A DNA stretch of 64,000 bases, taken from assembly GCA_030280995.1 (NCBI GenBank), contig JASXTE010000009.1, forward strand, positions 3,385,001 through 3,449,000, read 5' to 3'. This DNA is from Hemileia vastatrix (taxonomy: Eukaryota > Basidiomycota > Pucciniomycetes > Pucciniales > Zaghouaniaceae). A model generated the notes under the pieces. It ran no database searches, was not told where the DNA came from, and saw only the letters and a program-made list of their open reading frames with translations. Positions 31,960-42,464 of the stretch are shown piece by piece (the first letter of the stretch is position 1; every line of letters starts with the position of its first letter). The position numbers and the translations under genes were made by a program.

Positions 31960-34390
31960 TTGAGTTATCTTCAATTTTCTTTATGATCTAAGCATCTTCC
32001 ACTGTAGATAAAGCATTATTATCAATATCAATAGTATTTAAATAATGAATATCCTCTTCCAGCATCAAGATTTCTTGTTGAGATTCATATGAAATATTGC
32101 TGGCACAATCACTTGATGTATCATCCAGTGCTACTTTGTCATCAGCATGCTCCTCTGTTTGTTCTACAAGATTTATCTTCTTGTCACAAACATGGAATTT
32201 CTGCCAAGGCTTGTTGCACTTGAAGCAAGTGTTTGTTGCATACTTTTTTGGTGCAACAGGGGCAAAAGGTTTACTGACCTTTTCCAGAGGTTTCTGTTGG
32301 TAAGTGGAGGGTTTCTCAAAGGGGTCCTAGGAATGAATCTTCTGGAATCATACTTGTTGTTTAGAAGGATCTCATTGCAAGTATTAATGAAAGAAGTGGG
32401 TTATCTGGAGAACTCAGTCCTAGCCACTATCAAGTCTCTCAGAGACATTGGTAATTTTTAAAGGATTCTGTCCTTCCATAACTCAAACTCCATATTTGGG
32501 TCCAGATTTTTACAAGTTTCATTAAGAACTCAAGAGGTTTATCAGCAGAAGAGCTATATCTAGTTTCCTCATACTGCCTTTGTTTTGCCATTCTGAACTT
32601 GGAGCCATCAAATTGTGCTTTAATCAATTTCTTCCAATCCTCCCATGAGTAGTCATTCCCATCCAGGAGAACAGATTCATACCAAATTAGGGCAACATTA
32701 GTAAACAATGATATTAACTTGGACACACTTTCCTCATCTGGGAGTTTATAAGAATTTTTTATGTTATCAATTCTGCAAATAAATTGTTGCCAATCAGAGG
32801 AAGAATCACCATCAAATGTTGGGTATTGGTCAAGTTTTGGCCAATTCTTTGGATTTGAAGGAGTATCCTTAGTACAAGCTTGTTTCTGAGTAAGGAGAAG
32901 CTGTAACTTCTCTAGTTGTGCAGTAATCTCATTGTTTAATCCCTCTGTTAAAGGTCCTGGTGCATTATTAATTTTTAATGGAAACTCAGGGGTATCAGCA
33001 GGTATTTCTGGAACTAATTTACTTTTAGATGAACTAGCCACAGGTAACTCTGAAGCATCCTGTACTATTTGTTCCTTCAAAGAAATCTCTGAATACTTTT
33101 GATCAATAAACAATGAGTTCAATTTCTCCTCAATGGTTGTTAGTCTAGTTTTCAATCTTGGAAGACTAGATAACCTCTCATTGATTGTAGCAAAATATAA
33201 CTGATTCTTATTTTGAAAAGATGAAAAATGGTCATTCAATCTTTTCAGATTCATCTTATCTATCTCCACCTCTTGGCAACAGGCAGATTAAGTATCATTC
33301 AGTTTAGACAAATCATTTTTGATATTTTGCCATAAAGCAACTTTCTTTTCATGGGTTACTTTGTAATGAGACAATTCATCAGAGACTCTCTGTGATTCAA
33401 TTCTTAATGCTTGATAACCGTGATCAGTTAACAAAATATTATATTTCTGATTCAATTGCATGTTGTTCATTATATGTTTTTGTTTGGCCATAATATTTCA
33501 CAAATATTCATCATTGATGTTAGCTAGATCTGGAGTGTTTCTCAGTAAGGAAACAGAGTAACTTTCCAGCATCTCATAAAACTCAGGTTCAAGTGTCTCA
33601 TCAATAATAGCCATATCAAGATTTATCATTGAAGTAGCTATCAGAACTAAAGGATTAGATACATTTGAATTTTGAGTAATTTTTCTACTGTTCTCTAGAG
33701 GTCTCACAGTCTCATCTCCTCTTCCATGATTACCTAAGGGAACTGAATTAGTTACAAGAAATGGTACTTGAGAATCAATAGAGGGGCTTACCAAGGTTTG
33801 CTGGGCAAGATCATATTGTTTTTTCTTCTTCTTCTTCCTTGATAGGGGTGAGGAGGTGTTGGGTTGACTTGGTTGTGTCTAGATGGACCTGCTTGGGGCG
33901 TCTGTTGGTTTTGAGCCAGGTAATCCCACTGAGTGTTCAGCCAATCCCACTTCCACTTGGATACTTCCACCTTCTCTGGCTGCTGAGGAGCAAATTGCTA
34001 AAGATTCCTGTGGGGAGGAGGTTTCCTCTTCTCTTGAAGAAAAGCATCTATTTTTCTTACCTTTTCTTCTAGAGCATCTACCTTTGACCTCAATTTCAAG
34101 TTTTCTGACCTTAGCTCCTTTATATGTGTTGACATGTTCTTTAATTGTTGAGGCAATGGCATATTTTTTATCTTGAAGCCTTTTGGAAGTCCTTCTGGGG
34201 GGTTTATAATAGGTTTCTGTTCCTGAGTTTCCACCAGAACTTCCACTTCCTCCATTTCTACATCCTGATTGGGGAAATGATTGATCAATTTGAGCTAATT
34301 TTTTAGTTAAATGGTAACTTACAGAAGTAGCCTCATCATAATCAATTAAATCCAATTATTCTTCATGTGCAGCAGAGAGAATTTGATCAG
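31960..34390 (-). pseudogene. Gag of family-2 Ty3 (element C)
   Basis: The N-terminal part (34288-33788) has a coiled coil, IKELRSENLKLRSKVDALEE, and WKWDWLNTQWDYLAQNQQTP, interrupted by one TAG that is a Gln codon in copy i. The middle part (33794-33288) has NPLVLIATSMINLDMAIIDE. The core (33269-32439) carries WPKLDQYPTFDGDSSSDWQQ and WYESVLLDGNDYSWEDWKKL. A zinc knuckle near 32200 reads CFKCNKPWQKFHVC, keeping all three cysteines and the histidine. One frame change near 33790 and several stops break it. Confidence 0.75.
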
Positions 34391-35094
34391 TCATTTCTAG
34401 TTTTTACTGCAATGAGAGAGGGAGAAAATAAGATGAATTAGTTGATATTTTTACTTTATATTTAAAAGAAAAATAATAATAAAAAATTTTTAGGATAAAA
34501 TCAACTAAAATAATAATCAATTTATTAATTAAAAAAAATTTAAAACCAGGATTATAATATAATCAACTGAAGAAATAAATTAAAAAAAATTTTTTATTAA
34601 CAATTTTATGAGAATTATTATCAGGATTTTTAAATCAACTGAATTCTTAACTACCAGGACTTAATGTCAACTGAAATAATTAAATATGAATTTTTATAAA
34701 ATTTTATTGTCAGGACAATTTTTCAACTGAAAAAAATTAAATTAAATTTATCAGGACAAAAGTCAACTGAATATTATAATAATTAATTTTTAAAATATAA
34801 TTTTTATTACTTCTAGGACTAAGAACACAATTGCTCTATTATTGTCAACTAGGAAAAATAAAAATAAAATAATAATAAAAATAATTCCAATTTACTTGAC
34901 ACCTCCCCATGTAAAATGAGCAAATTAATGCCACTTACAGAGTGCTGAGTAAAAGGAAATACGTAGAGAATGAAGAGCGCAAAATGACCCACTAATAGTA
35001 ATTTCAATAATTACCACAAAATATACAACATTAAGTCAATATATGAACCTAAATTTTGGAGCGTGGTTCGATTCCCGTTTGCAGAAAAAAAATT
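34391..35094 (-). repeat. 5' leader of element C with repeated motif and tRNA-like primer site
   Basis: No gene is seen. From about 34490 to 34860 the CAGGA(N)GTCAACTGAA motif recurs, as in copy i. At 35062-35082 the plus strand reads GCGTGGTTCGATTCCCGTTTG, which looks like a tRNA T-arm and acceptor 3' strand next to the LTR, but an A-run stands where CCA would be expected. Confidence 0.5.
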
Positions 35095-36032
35095 TGTCAC
35101 GTGATTTATGACATTCTTTGTTTTGTTCTTCACTCGTCCCTACAGATACCTCGATGACAATGGTCCCACGGCCTCCGGTCCTCAAGATATAGATGCGCCG
35201 TTGACTATTCGGAAATGCTCCCAATTTTCAAGGGGTCCCTTTGGTCTGGAAGATTTATTCGAGGTTTATACAAGGTTTTTTAAGTGGTTTTTGGACTTTC
35301 AAGGCAAGGTACATATTTTCTTAATCTAATTGATTACTTTACTCAATTTTAAGAATAGGTAAACTTTAATATTATTATAAATTATATCTTTTAGAACTAC
35401 GGTGATGTAAATACTAATGATTATAAAGTATAGTAATAAATTTTTTTCACTAAAGTGTTATAAAAATTGTAAAGTAAGTAAGGAATGAAACAAAAAGACA
35501 AAAAAAAGGTAAGGCCTTTTACAGGCAAAATATGAGAAAATAGAACAAGGAATTATCATCCCCTAGTACAAGAGTATGAGAGAAAAACTTAAATAAAAAG
35601 AGTATGTGAAATAATAAGAGTAAGTATAAATAGTGCGTAAAAGTATTTATTTTATTTGAAATAAAACTATGAACCCTTTAGTCTTTCACTTTTTAGTGTA
35701 AAAACATTTGGTTTGAAATATAGAATCAATAAAATCTAATTAAAGGAATTTGAAAAAGTATTTTCTTCTTTTTTATAATAATATATATATTTTTTATACT
35801 AATTTTTATTCCCATCTCATCTGTATTATTGAGCACGGTGTTTGGGAGTAAAAATATATGTGGGACAATTACTTATTTTTATTAATTAATTACTTAGTGT
35901 ACTGAGTTAGTTAATTGTAATTAATGCATAAGTATCTAATGATTCATTATTAATAAGGATCTAAAAGGTGTGGCTTCACCTCAGTAAGATAATTAATTAT
36001 TTTACTGGGTAAGTCTAGTAGCCTGGCTGTCA
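35095..36032 (-). repeat. 5' LTR of element C
   Basis: The LTR is 938 bp, from TGTCACGTGATT to GCCTGGCTGTCA (TG..CA). It matches 27525-28336 with few differences and is related to 26509-27459. Confidence 0.8.
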
Positions 36033-37480
36033 GAAATGTTCATGTTAGTTTCCCTTTCTAGAAAAAAATGATGGTAGGGTCACACATTTATAAATCTATT
36101 TCAACTTGTGATAATTTCACAATTAAAAAATAGGGAACACAATATTGGTTCCTCTATGCTAACTTAAAATACCTATTCTTTTCTCTGTTTTTTACTCTTC
36201 ACTATTCTTAATCAAAACCCTCTTTCTCAGTCATTTTTCTAAAATTCAATTGTTGGCAGCAATGCCAAAGATAACCATCAGAAGTATAACAAAATAATAA
36301 TTTTTTTTGATTTTTTGATTTTGAGTTTTGGATTTCAGGATGGTCAAGCTTACTTTTCTATCTTTGATATTTAATTTTGGTTAAAATGAAATGGAATTGT
36401 GTTGAGAATGGTTTAAAAAACTATACTCCCCTGATACATTTCTGAAATTTTAAATTTATTACAATCAAAAAATATTTATTAGAAGAATTGAAACTAATAC
36501 AAAATTTAATGATAAGATAAAAATAAAATAACAACAAAAAATAACTGTCAGGAGGAATAAAAAAGGTACAACAGAAACCTAGTAAAGTATTTGGAAAAAG
36601 ATAAAGACTAATATGTGATTCCCCCATTTTCATCCAATGTATCCTATAACCTAATGGTAAAAATTAATGGTTCAAGTGGAGAAGACTGGGAACATAAAAG
36701 AAAGTTTTTAAAAGATAGACTTAGAATCTTACTCCCTATTATCTTGGTGGATGGGAACCTGGACAAATTCTTGTCAATAAGTAGTTAGAGAATGACATCA
36801 AATTAAGACAGCTTAAACATTAACTATACCCAAATATTACTGCAAGAAGTGGAGAAGTTATTCACACTGAAAGCTTCCCTTCTTCCATCTACCATTGTCA
36901 TCCATCCAGGCTCCATAACTATAAAAGTATTTGGCATCTTTTCCAGCCATGTCATAATCAGTGGGATCCAGTTTCAAGCAGTGATGCTTTTTCTGCACAC
37001 CTGTATATAGTTGGAAGCATTCCATCTTTGATCTCCTTATCTTTGGCTATATTAATTTCTTTGTGATCCATAATCTCTGAGAATCCCAGAATCAGCTCAT
37101 GTGGCATTGGAGGTCTGGCAGAGAAACAAGATGGTAGTGGTGAGGGGTCTACTTTAGCAACAAGATGGCAGTGGTGTGTTTCTGCAAGTAGAATATGCAA
37201 AACTGTTTAGCTGCTTTCTCTACTCAGGATCAAAAGTTGTAGAATTGGAAGGAATTTTTATCAAGAAATATTGAACAAAAGCATCAAATGTAAAATTTTA
37301 GATGCTATATAGAGCATGAGGGCCAAGTGGAAGCCAGCACAGACAGATGAGAGTTTTTTGTGGTGAAATTATGAATTTGTAGTACAGATATTTTCCAGGA
37401 AGTAGATAAAAAGAGGAAATGAGCAAAATAATAAAAGAAAGAATTTAAAATTAATATACAAACAATTGGACTTACAATGA
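36033..37480. other. unassigned stretch with a possible gene fragment
   Basis: Mostly AT-rich sequence without a supported gene. On the minus strand, 36960-36850 reads KLDPTDYDMAGKDAKYFYSY followed by GAWMDDNGRWKKGS. It is preceded, in another frame at 37200-36958, by LILGFSEIMDHKEINIAKDK. The composition is protein-like and could be exons of a broken gene, but no family is recognised. Confidence 0.3.
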
Positions 37481-37489
37481 AAAGGTGGA

Positions 37490-38954
37490 CAGAATGAAAA
37501 GTCTTCATCATATTAACCCACAATGTAGTGTATTTACTCCTAACCATGGTTCTTTCTAGATCAAAATGACCTTCCAATATATCATAATGACAGAGTTTTA
37601 AGATGGTTTCTTTCATGGAAATAAAAGTAATAAATACATTAGTACATTTTCTCTTGTAATAAATATAACCATCATCAATGAAAAAAATTCCTATATTCAA
37701 AGCATTTTGGGACTTCTGGGGAAGAGTTTTATAAATGCTTTTATTGAAGCATTCTTTGGATCATTTAAGATTGTGAATAATTTATTTGAATCATAATCTG
37801 TTTCATATGAATACAGAATAAGTTGTAATAGCTCCTCTTACATATCCAAAATATATATGTCATGTATATGAATGGTATCATCTTCAGGTACAAAAACTGG
37901 ATTAGAATCATTATTTTGTAAAGGTAATCTTGATAAGAAATCCACATTTTAATGAAAATTTTCAGCTCTGTGAATAACTTTTATTCTAATCCTGTACTCT
38001 TGAACAGTTAACTACCACCTAAACATATGTCTGTTTGGGATTTTCAAGTTCAAGAGGGATTTTACTGCACTAAGGTCAGTAAACAATTCAAATTTTTGAT
38101 CATACAGGTAATTTTGAAGCTTTTCTAAAGCGCACAAAACTGCCAAAAACTTTATTTGTGTGGACCCATATTTAAATTCACTGTTTGTTAAGGTTCTTGA
38201 AATATAACAAATTACTACTTCTGAATTTTTATCATTAATAATTTATTTATTGTGTAGAGCAGCTCCTATTGCAACAAATCTTGAATCAGTATAGAGGACA
38301 AAAATTTCATTTAAATCTTGGAGAGCAAGAATTGGGGCAGAAATTAAAGATCTCTTCAATGTATTAAGGTCTTTTTGTGTTTCCTCATTCCAGACAAAAG
38401 CCACATGCTTTCTTGTCAATTTGGTGAGAGGTAAGGCTAAGACTTTTTAATTTTGTATATACTTTCTATAATAGCAACACATTCACAAAAAACTCTGTAT
38501 TTCTCTAAAAGAGGTTGGTTCTTCCACATTTTAGATTGATGCAACTTTATTCTGATCTACACTGATTTTTAACCCTGATACAACATGGCAAAGGAGTTTC
38601 AAGGAATGAAAACCAAATTTACAATTTTTCATAACTAAGTTCATGTTAATTTAATCCATGTTTTGGAATACTCTATTCAGGTGGTAAACATGTTGATCAA
38701 AAGTTTTTGAGAATATTATAGCATAATCAATGTAAACCATCAATCAACCTTCAATTATTTCCTGATGAAAAGTATTATCCATTAATTTTTGAAAGACTGA
38801 AGGGGTATTTTTTTGTACCAATGGAATTTTTACATACTTAGATATACCCATTTTAGTTTCAATCAGCAATAAATTCTGAGAATTTTTCTCAACTGGTATT
38901 TGATGATATCCCTTTTTAAAATCAAACAACTTATGATTTTTTCTCCTTGAAAGG
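37490..38954 (-). pseudogene. family-2 Ty3 pol fragment E
   Basis: This is a heavily decayed minus-strand copy of family-2 pol, colinear with element C. RT is at 38950-38744 with KKGYHQIPVEKNSQNLLLIE and NTPSVFQKLMDNTFHQEIIE. RNase H remnants lie around 38400-38000. The integrase zinc region at 37700-37490 has KLCHYDILEGHFDLERTMVR. It joins family-1 element F abruptly at about 38955. It is more diverged than copy i. Confidence 0.7.
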
Positions 38955-41569
38955 TATTAGAGCCCTGAATAGAGTTGTTATCAAGTATGCAGGGATTCTG
39001 CCAAGTGAGGAAGACTTTGTGGAAGCCTTGTCTGGATGAATGTGTTATGGTTTGGGTGATATTATGGGTGGTTATGATGAAAGGAAACTTCACACTGATT
39101 CACGTCCACTCACAACATTTGAGACACCTCTGGGGAGATTTCATCTCACAAGGTTGCCTCAAGGAGCAACTATTTCAGTAGCAGTTTATCAAGCACTAAT
39201 GCCTTAGATTTTTCAGGATGAGGTTCCTACTCATGCTGGTATTTCTATTGATAAGGTTGGAATGATAGGACCCTCCACTGATTGTGGAAATGAAGTGCTG
39301 AAAAATAACCCAGGTATAAGGAGATTTTTTTGTGAATATGCAATTACTATAGAGAGAGTATTTTTTAGAATTGAAGAGGCTGGTTTGACCATTTCTGGGT
39401 CAAAGTTTTGTTGTTGTGTTCCACCTCTGGAAATTCTTGGTCATGTGGTATGTAAAGAAGAGAGGATTCTGACAAAGAAGAAGGTTAATAAAATTTAGTC
39501 ATGGCCAAGGCCTAAAAATACTACTGAAGTCAGGGAATTTTTGGGAGTTTGTGTGTATGTCAAGATTTTATATAAGATTTTTCTTTGTTGGCATCACCTT
39601 TAAGGAGGCTGACCAGGAAAGATGCAGAGTGGGAATGGAGTGAAGAGTGTAAAGAGGCTTTTCAGAAGTTGAATAAGGTGGTGGGTGAATATATTATACT
39701 TCACGAGTCAGATTCTGGTAGAGAAGCTGGAAAAATTTACCTGGCGGTGGACTAAAGTTATATTGCTGCTGGTGCTGTTTTTTCTCAGGAAGATATGGCT
39801 GGGAAGGTCAGGCCAGTGAGGTATGAGTCTGTGGTATTTAATGAGGTGGAATCTAGGTATTCTCAGGCAAAATTGAAATTGTGTGGTGTAGTAAAAATAT
39901 TGAAGAAGCTGCAAACCATTTTTTGGGGGCAACATTTTGAGCTGCAGGTGAATGCTAAATCTCTGCTTCAAATGATCAACACACCTAGTCTTACAAATGC
40001 TCCAATGACAAGGTGGGTGGCATTTATTCAACATTTTTTTTGACCTGGTGCACAAGCCAGGTAAAATTTTTACAATTCCAGATGGATTATCTAGGAGACC
40101 TCCCACAGATGAAGACTCTGATCCTGAAAAGTTTGAAGAAGATATTTCAGTTATTAGGGCCAGCACAAAGGGTGCTGAAGCTTTCTCTCACCTCCCCCAT
40201 GAGGCTAAACTGGATGATTGTCCTCTCCTCCCCCAAGAGGTTAAACTGGATGGTTCCAATCTTGATTCTGGTGATCAGGATGTTTTTGTTGATGAAGATG
40301 GGGAAGTTGTTTGGGATGGCTTAAATTTGAAAAATGGTGTTATTGTTAGTGAACTGTATTCTCATAAGATTCGTGGAATGGAAGGGATTTACCAAAGTTT
40401 AGGGATTGGTGTTCTGAATGGGCTGGTTGTGTTGCTCATGTGCACACTGGTTATTTTGATGACAAGGTTGTACCCTTGGATCTTGTTTTGTTGTATTTTG
40501 AAGATGTGACCTGGGGTCAGACTGGGTTTTATTTTATTTTGGTTCAATATCTGTTGACCTTGGAGAGGCCAGATATTTGTGATGAAGATACTTGTGTGGC
40601 AATCAAGAAGAATAGTCATGGCTTCTATGTATCAGGAAGGCGGTTAATGTGGAGGAGACATCCAAATCGTCACATTGTGGTGACTCAGAAGAAGGGTCAA
40701 GAGTTTTTGTTGAAGTCTTTGCATGAAGACCTTGGTCATTGAGGCTTCAGGGAGACTAATAGAAGAGTAGCAGATAGATTTTGTGGCCAGGTATGAAGTT
40801 GGCTGTGCAGGGTTGGCTTTAATCTTGAGAAGAGTGTCAAAGAAGAAGTCATTTGAAACATAAAGAGGTTGGCCATGCTACTGGTGAATCAACTATTTTT
40901 GGAAGAGTCAGTTTGGATGCTGTCCATATTAAAGAGGGCAGGTATGAATACTTGATTGTTTCCAGGGATGATTTTTCTGGTTAGGTGGAGTCTGCACCTC
41001 TGGTTAATTTGACTGTCAAAAATGTGGCAGATTTTTTGAAGAAGGAATGGGTGTTTAGATATGGTTTGATGAAGCTGGTGACTGTTGAGGGTGGGCCAGA
41101 GTTTGGAGCTGAATTCAAAGAAGCTGTGGAAAGTATTGGTTCTAAAGTCAGGGTGGTTACACCTTATTATCCTGAAGCTGAAGGCATGATTGAAAGAGGC
41201 CATTAAGTTATCAAGAATTCTTTGGTGAAGATTTGTGGAGATAGTGCTGAAAAGTGGAGGCATTATTTACCCTTGGTGTTATTTGCTGATAGGGTCACTG
41301 TTAAGAGTAAAACTGGCTATTCTCCTTATGAATTAATGTTTGGTCAAAGATCTGTTCTACCGGTGGATTTAGAAGCCGTCTCTTATCTTGGAATTGACTG
41401 GGATGATGTGTGCTCAACAGAAGATTTGCTCTGTGCCAAATGCAACAGTTTGAATGTAGAGAGGGATGTCAAGAGAAGGCATACTCCAGAATGATGAAGA
41501 TAAGAAATCAATCAGTCAGATACTGGGACAAGAAGCTGGCTCATAGACTCAGGAATCCCTTGAAACCTT
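38955..41569 (+). mobile_element. Ty3 family-1 element F, 5'-truncated
   Basis: A plus-strand family-1 copy begins inside RT at RALNRVVIKYAGILPSEEDF, corresponding to about 21290 of element B. It runs through RNase H to the integrase C-terminal part. It stops at 41569 after HRLRNPLKP, where the left terminus of the large CACTA-type element begins. It preserves the uninterrupted target site into which copia D inserted in element B. Confidence 0.8.
38955..41569 (+). pseudogene. Ty3 RT, RNase H and integrase remnants (element F)
   Basis: RT pieces include LHTDSRPLTTFETPLGRFHL, and the former active-site region THAGISIDKVGMIGP has lost the YxDD. RNase H at 39795-40110 has HFELQVNAKSLLQMINT and HKPGKIFTIPDGLSRR. 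The region after it contains a short acidic duplication (HLPHEAKLDD and LLPQEVKLDG). Integrase begins at about 40640 with SGRRLMWRRHPNRHIV and LKSLHEDLGH. Its core at 40985-41206 has TVEGGPEFGAEFKEAVESIG (a catalytic Asp changed to Glu) and PEAEGMIERGH. The C-terminal part at 41222-41569 has VLPVDLEAVSYLGIDWDDV. Many stops make it inactive. Confidence 0.75.
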
Positions 41570-41609
41570 CACCACAGAAAATTTGGGGGGGTATTGCTAG
41601 CAATACCCC
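41570..41609 (+). repeat. left terminus with 22-bp palindrome
   Basis: The terminus reads CACCACAGAAAATTT, then a G run, then a perfect 22-bp palindrome at 41588-41609 with core TTGCTAGCAA. The layout (CACCAC, AT stretch, G run, palindrome with the same core) matches the ends of the three miniature elements. Confidence 0.75.
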
Positions 41610-42464
41610 TCATTTAAAAATGTTGGGAAGTGGTTGGAAAGCTGTTGGAAGGCTGTTGGGAGTTCATTGTGAAACCAGATTTAAATTAATTGGACAAAGA
41701 TTTGCTAATCAGTTAGACCTAGGTTCAACCAAACTCAATCACAGGTTTCTTGGAGCTTGGTGATTACTTTGATTTTGAGCTGAGCACAGATTGAGCAAAG
41801 CTTGAACATATCACTTAACATATCATAATATTCACTTTCCCATCTTGTGGAAAGCAAAATTTGATATTCGTTCTAAGAATATCTACATATATTTTCTTAC
41901 CAAGTTGGTAACAGAAGGTTAAACTGTAGTATCTCAATTATTACACTAGACTACATAGATATTTGATAAAACATACAATTCAAATCAATTTTAATATTAT
42001 TGAGATCACCATAAGTGTCTTTCCAAAGACTTACAAAAAGTATGTTAGTATCAAGATATCGTTCTAGGTAGTAGTTTCAATTTGGATTTTGAACTGACAT
42101 CTAAAGCATTTTACTATTAGACAGAAACATAAATAAGTGTAATAAGAGTGAAATTATTCTATTTTGTGATTATAATGTAACAATAATGCACATTTTTATT
42201 GAGAAAATTTTTCTTCCTCCACAAACCAAAATTTACTCTATAGGCTCAAGATTTATTTTTAAGACATATTATTCATTTCAGTTATCATTGATTTACTTCC
42301 AATATTTATTAAAAAGATAATAATAATACATGTGAAAGAATTATGAGCTTAGCATAGCATATGCTAAAAAGTTATTTTGTCGTTTTATTCAAAACTGATT
42401 CTTCATTTTTTGCTTCAATTCATCTTTTAACTACCACTATTTTCAGATACTATTCTTACTTAAT
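41610..42464. other. subterminal and 5' flank of the helicase gene
   Basis: No gene is seen. The first 50 bases have short repeated GTTGGAAGGCTGTTGG units. The rest is AT-rich and presumably contains the promoter of the gene starting at 42465. Confidence 0.4.

Larger units (their letters stand above)
27525..36032 (-). mobile_element. Ty3 family-2 element C
   Basis: This is a minus-strand Ty3 element with its 5' LTR at 35095-36032, leader 34400-35094, gag 34390-31960, protease-RT 31930-30542, RNase H 30454-30227, integrase 30142-28376, and a 3' LTR recognisable from 27525 to about 28336. Pol stays in one frame over 3.4 kb with only a few stops, so it is the youngest Ty3 copy here. The first approximately 130 bp of the 3' LTR are not recognisable. 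Confidence 0.8.

Noticed and set aside
33879..34355. A 158-residue minus-strand frame starting MDLIDYDEATSVSYHL as an independent gene
   Set aside because: Only its first part fits the family-2 gag start. The rest is a shadow frame of the coiled-coil gag segment conserved with copy i.
35060..35085. A tRNA gene
   Set aside because: Only a T-arm-like 3' portion is present, without D-arm, anticodon arm or box A, and it sits at the primer-site position of a retroelement.
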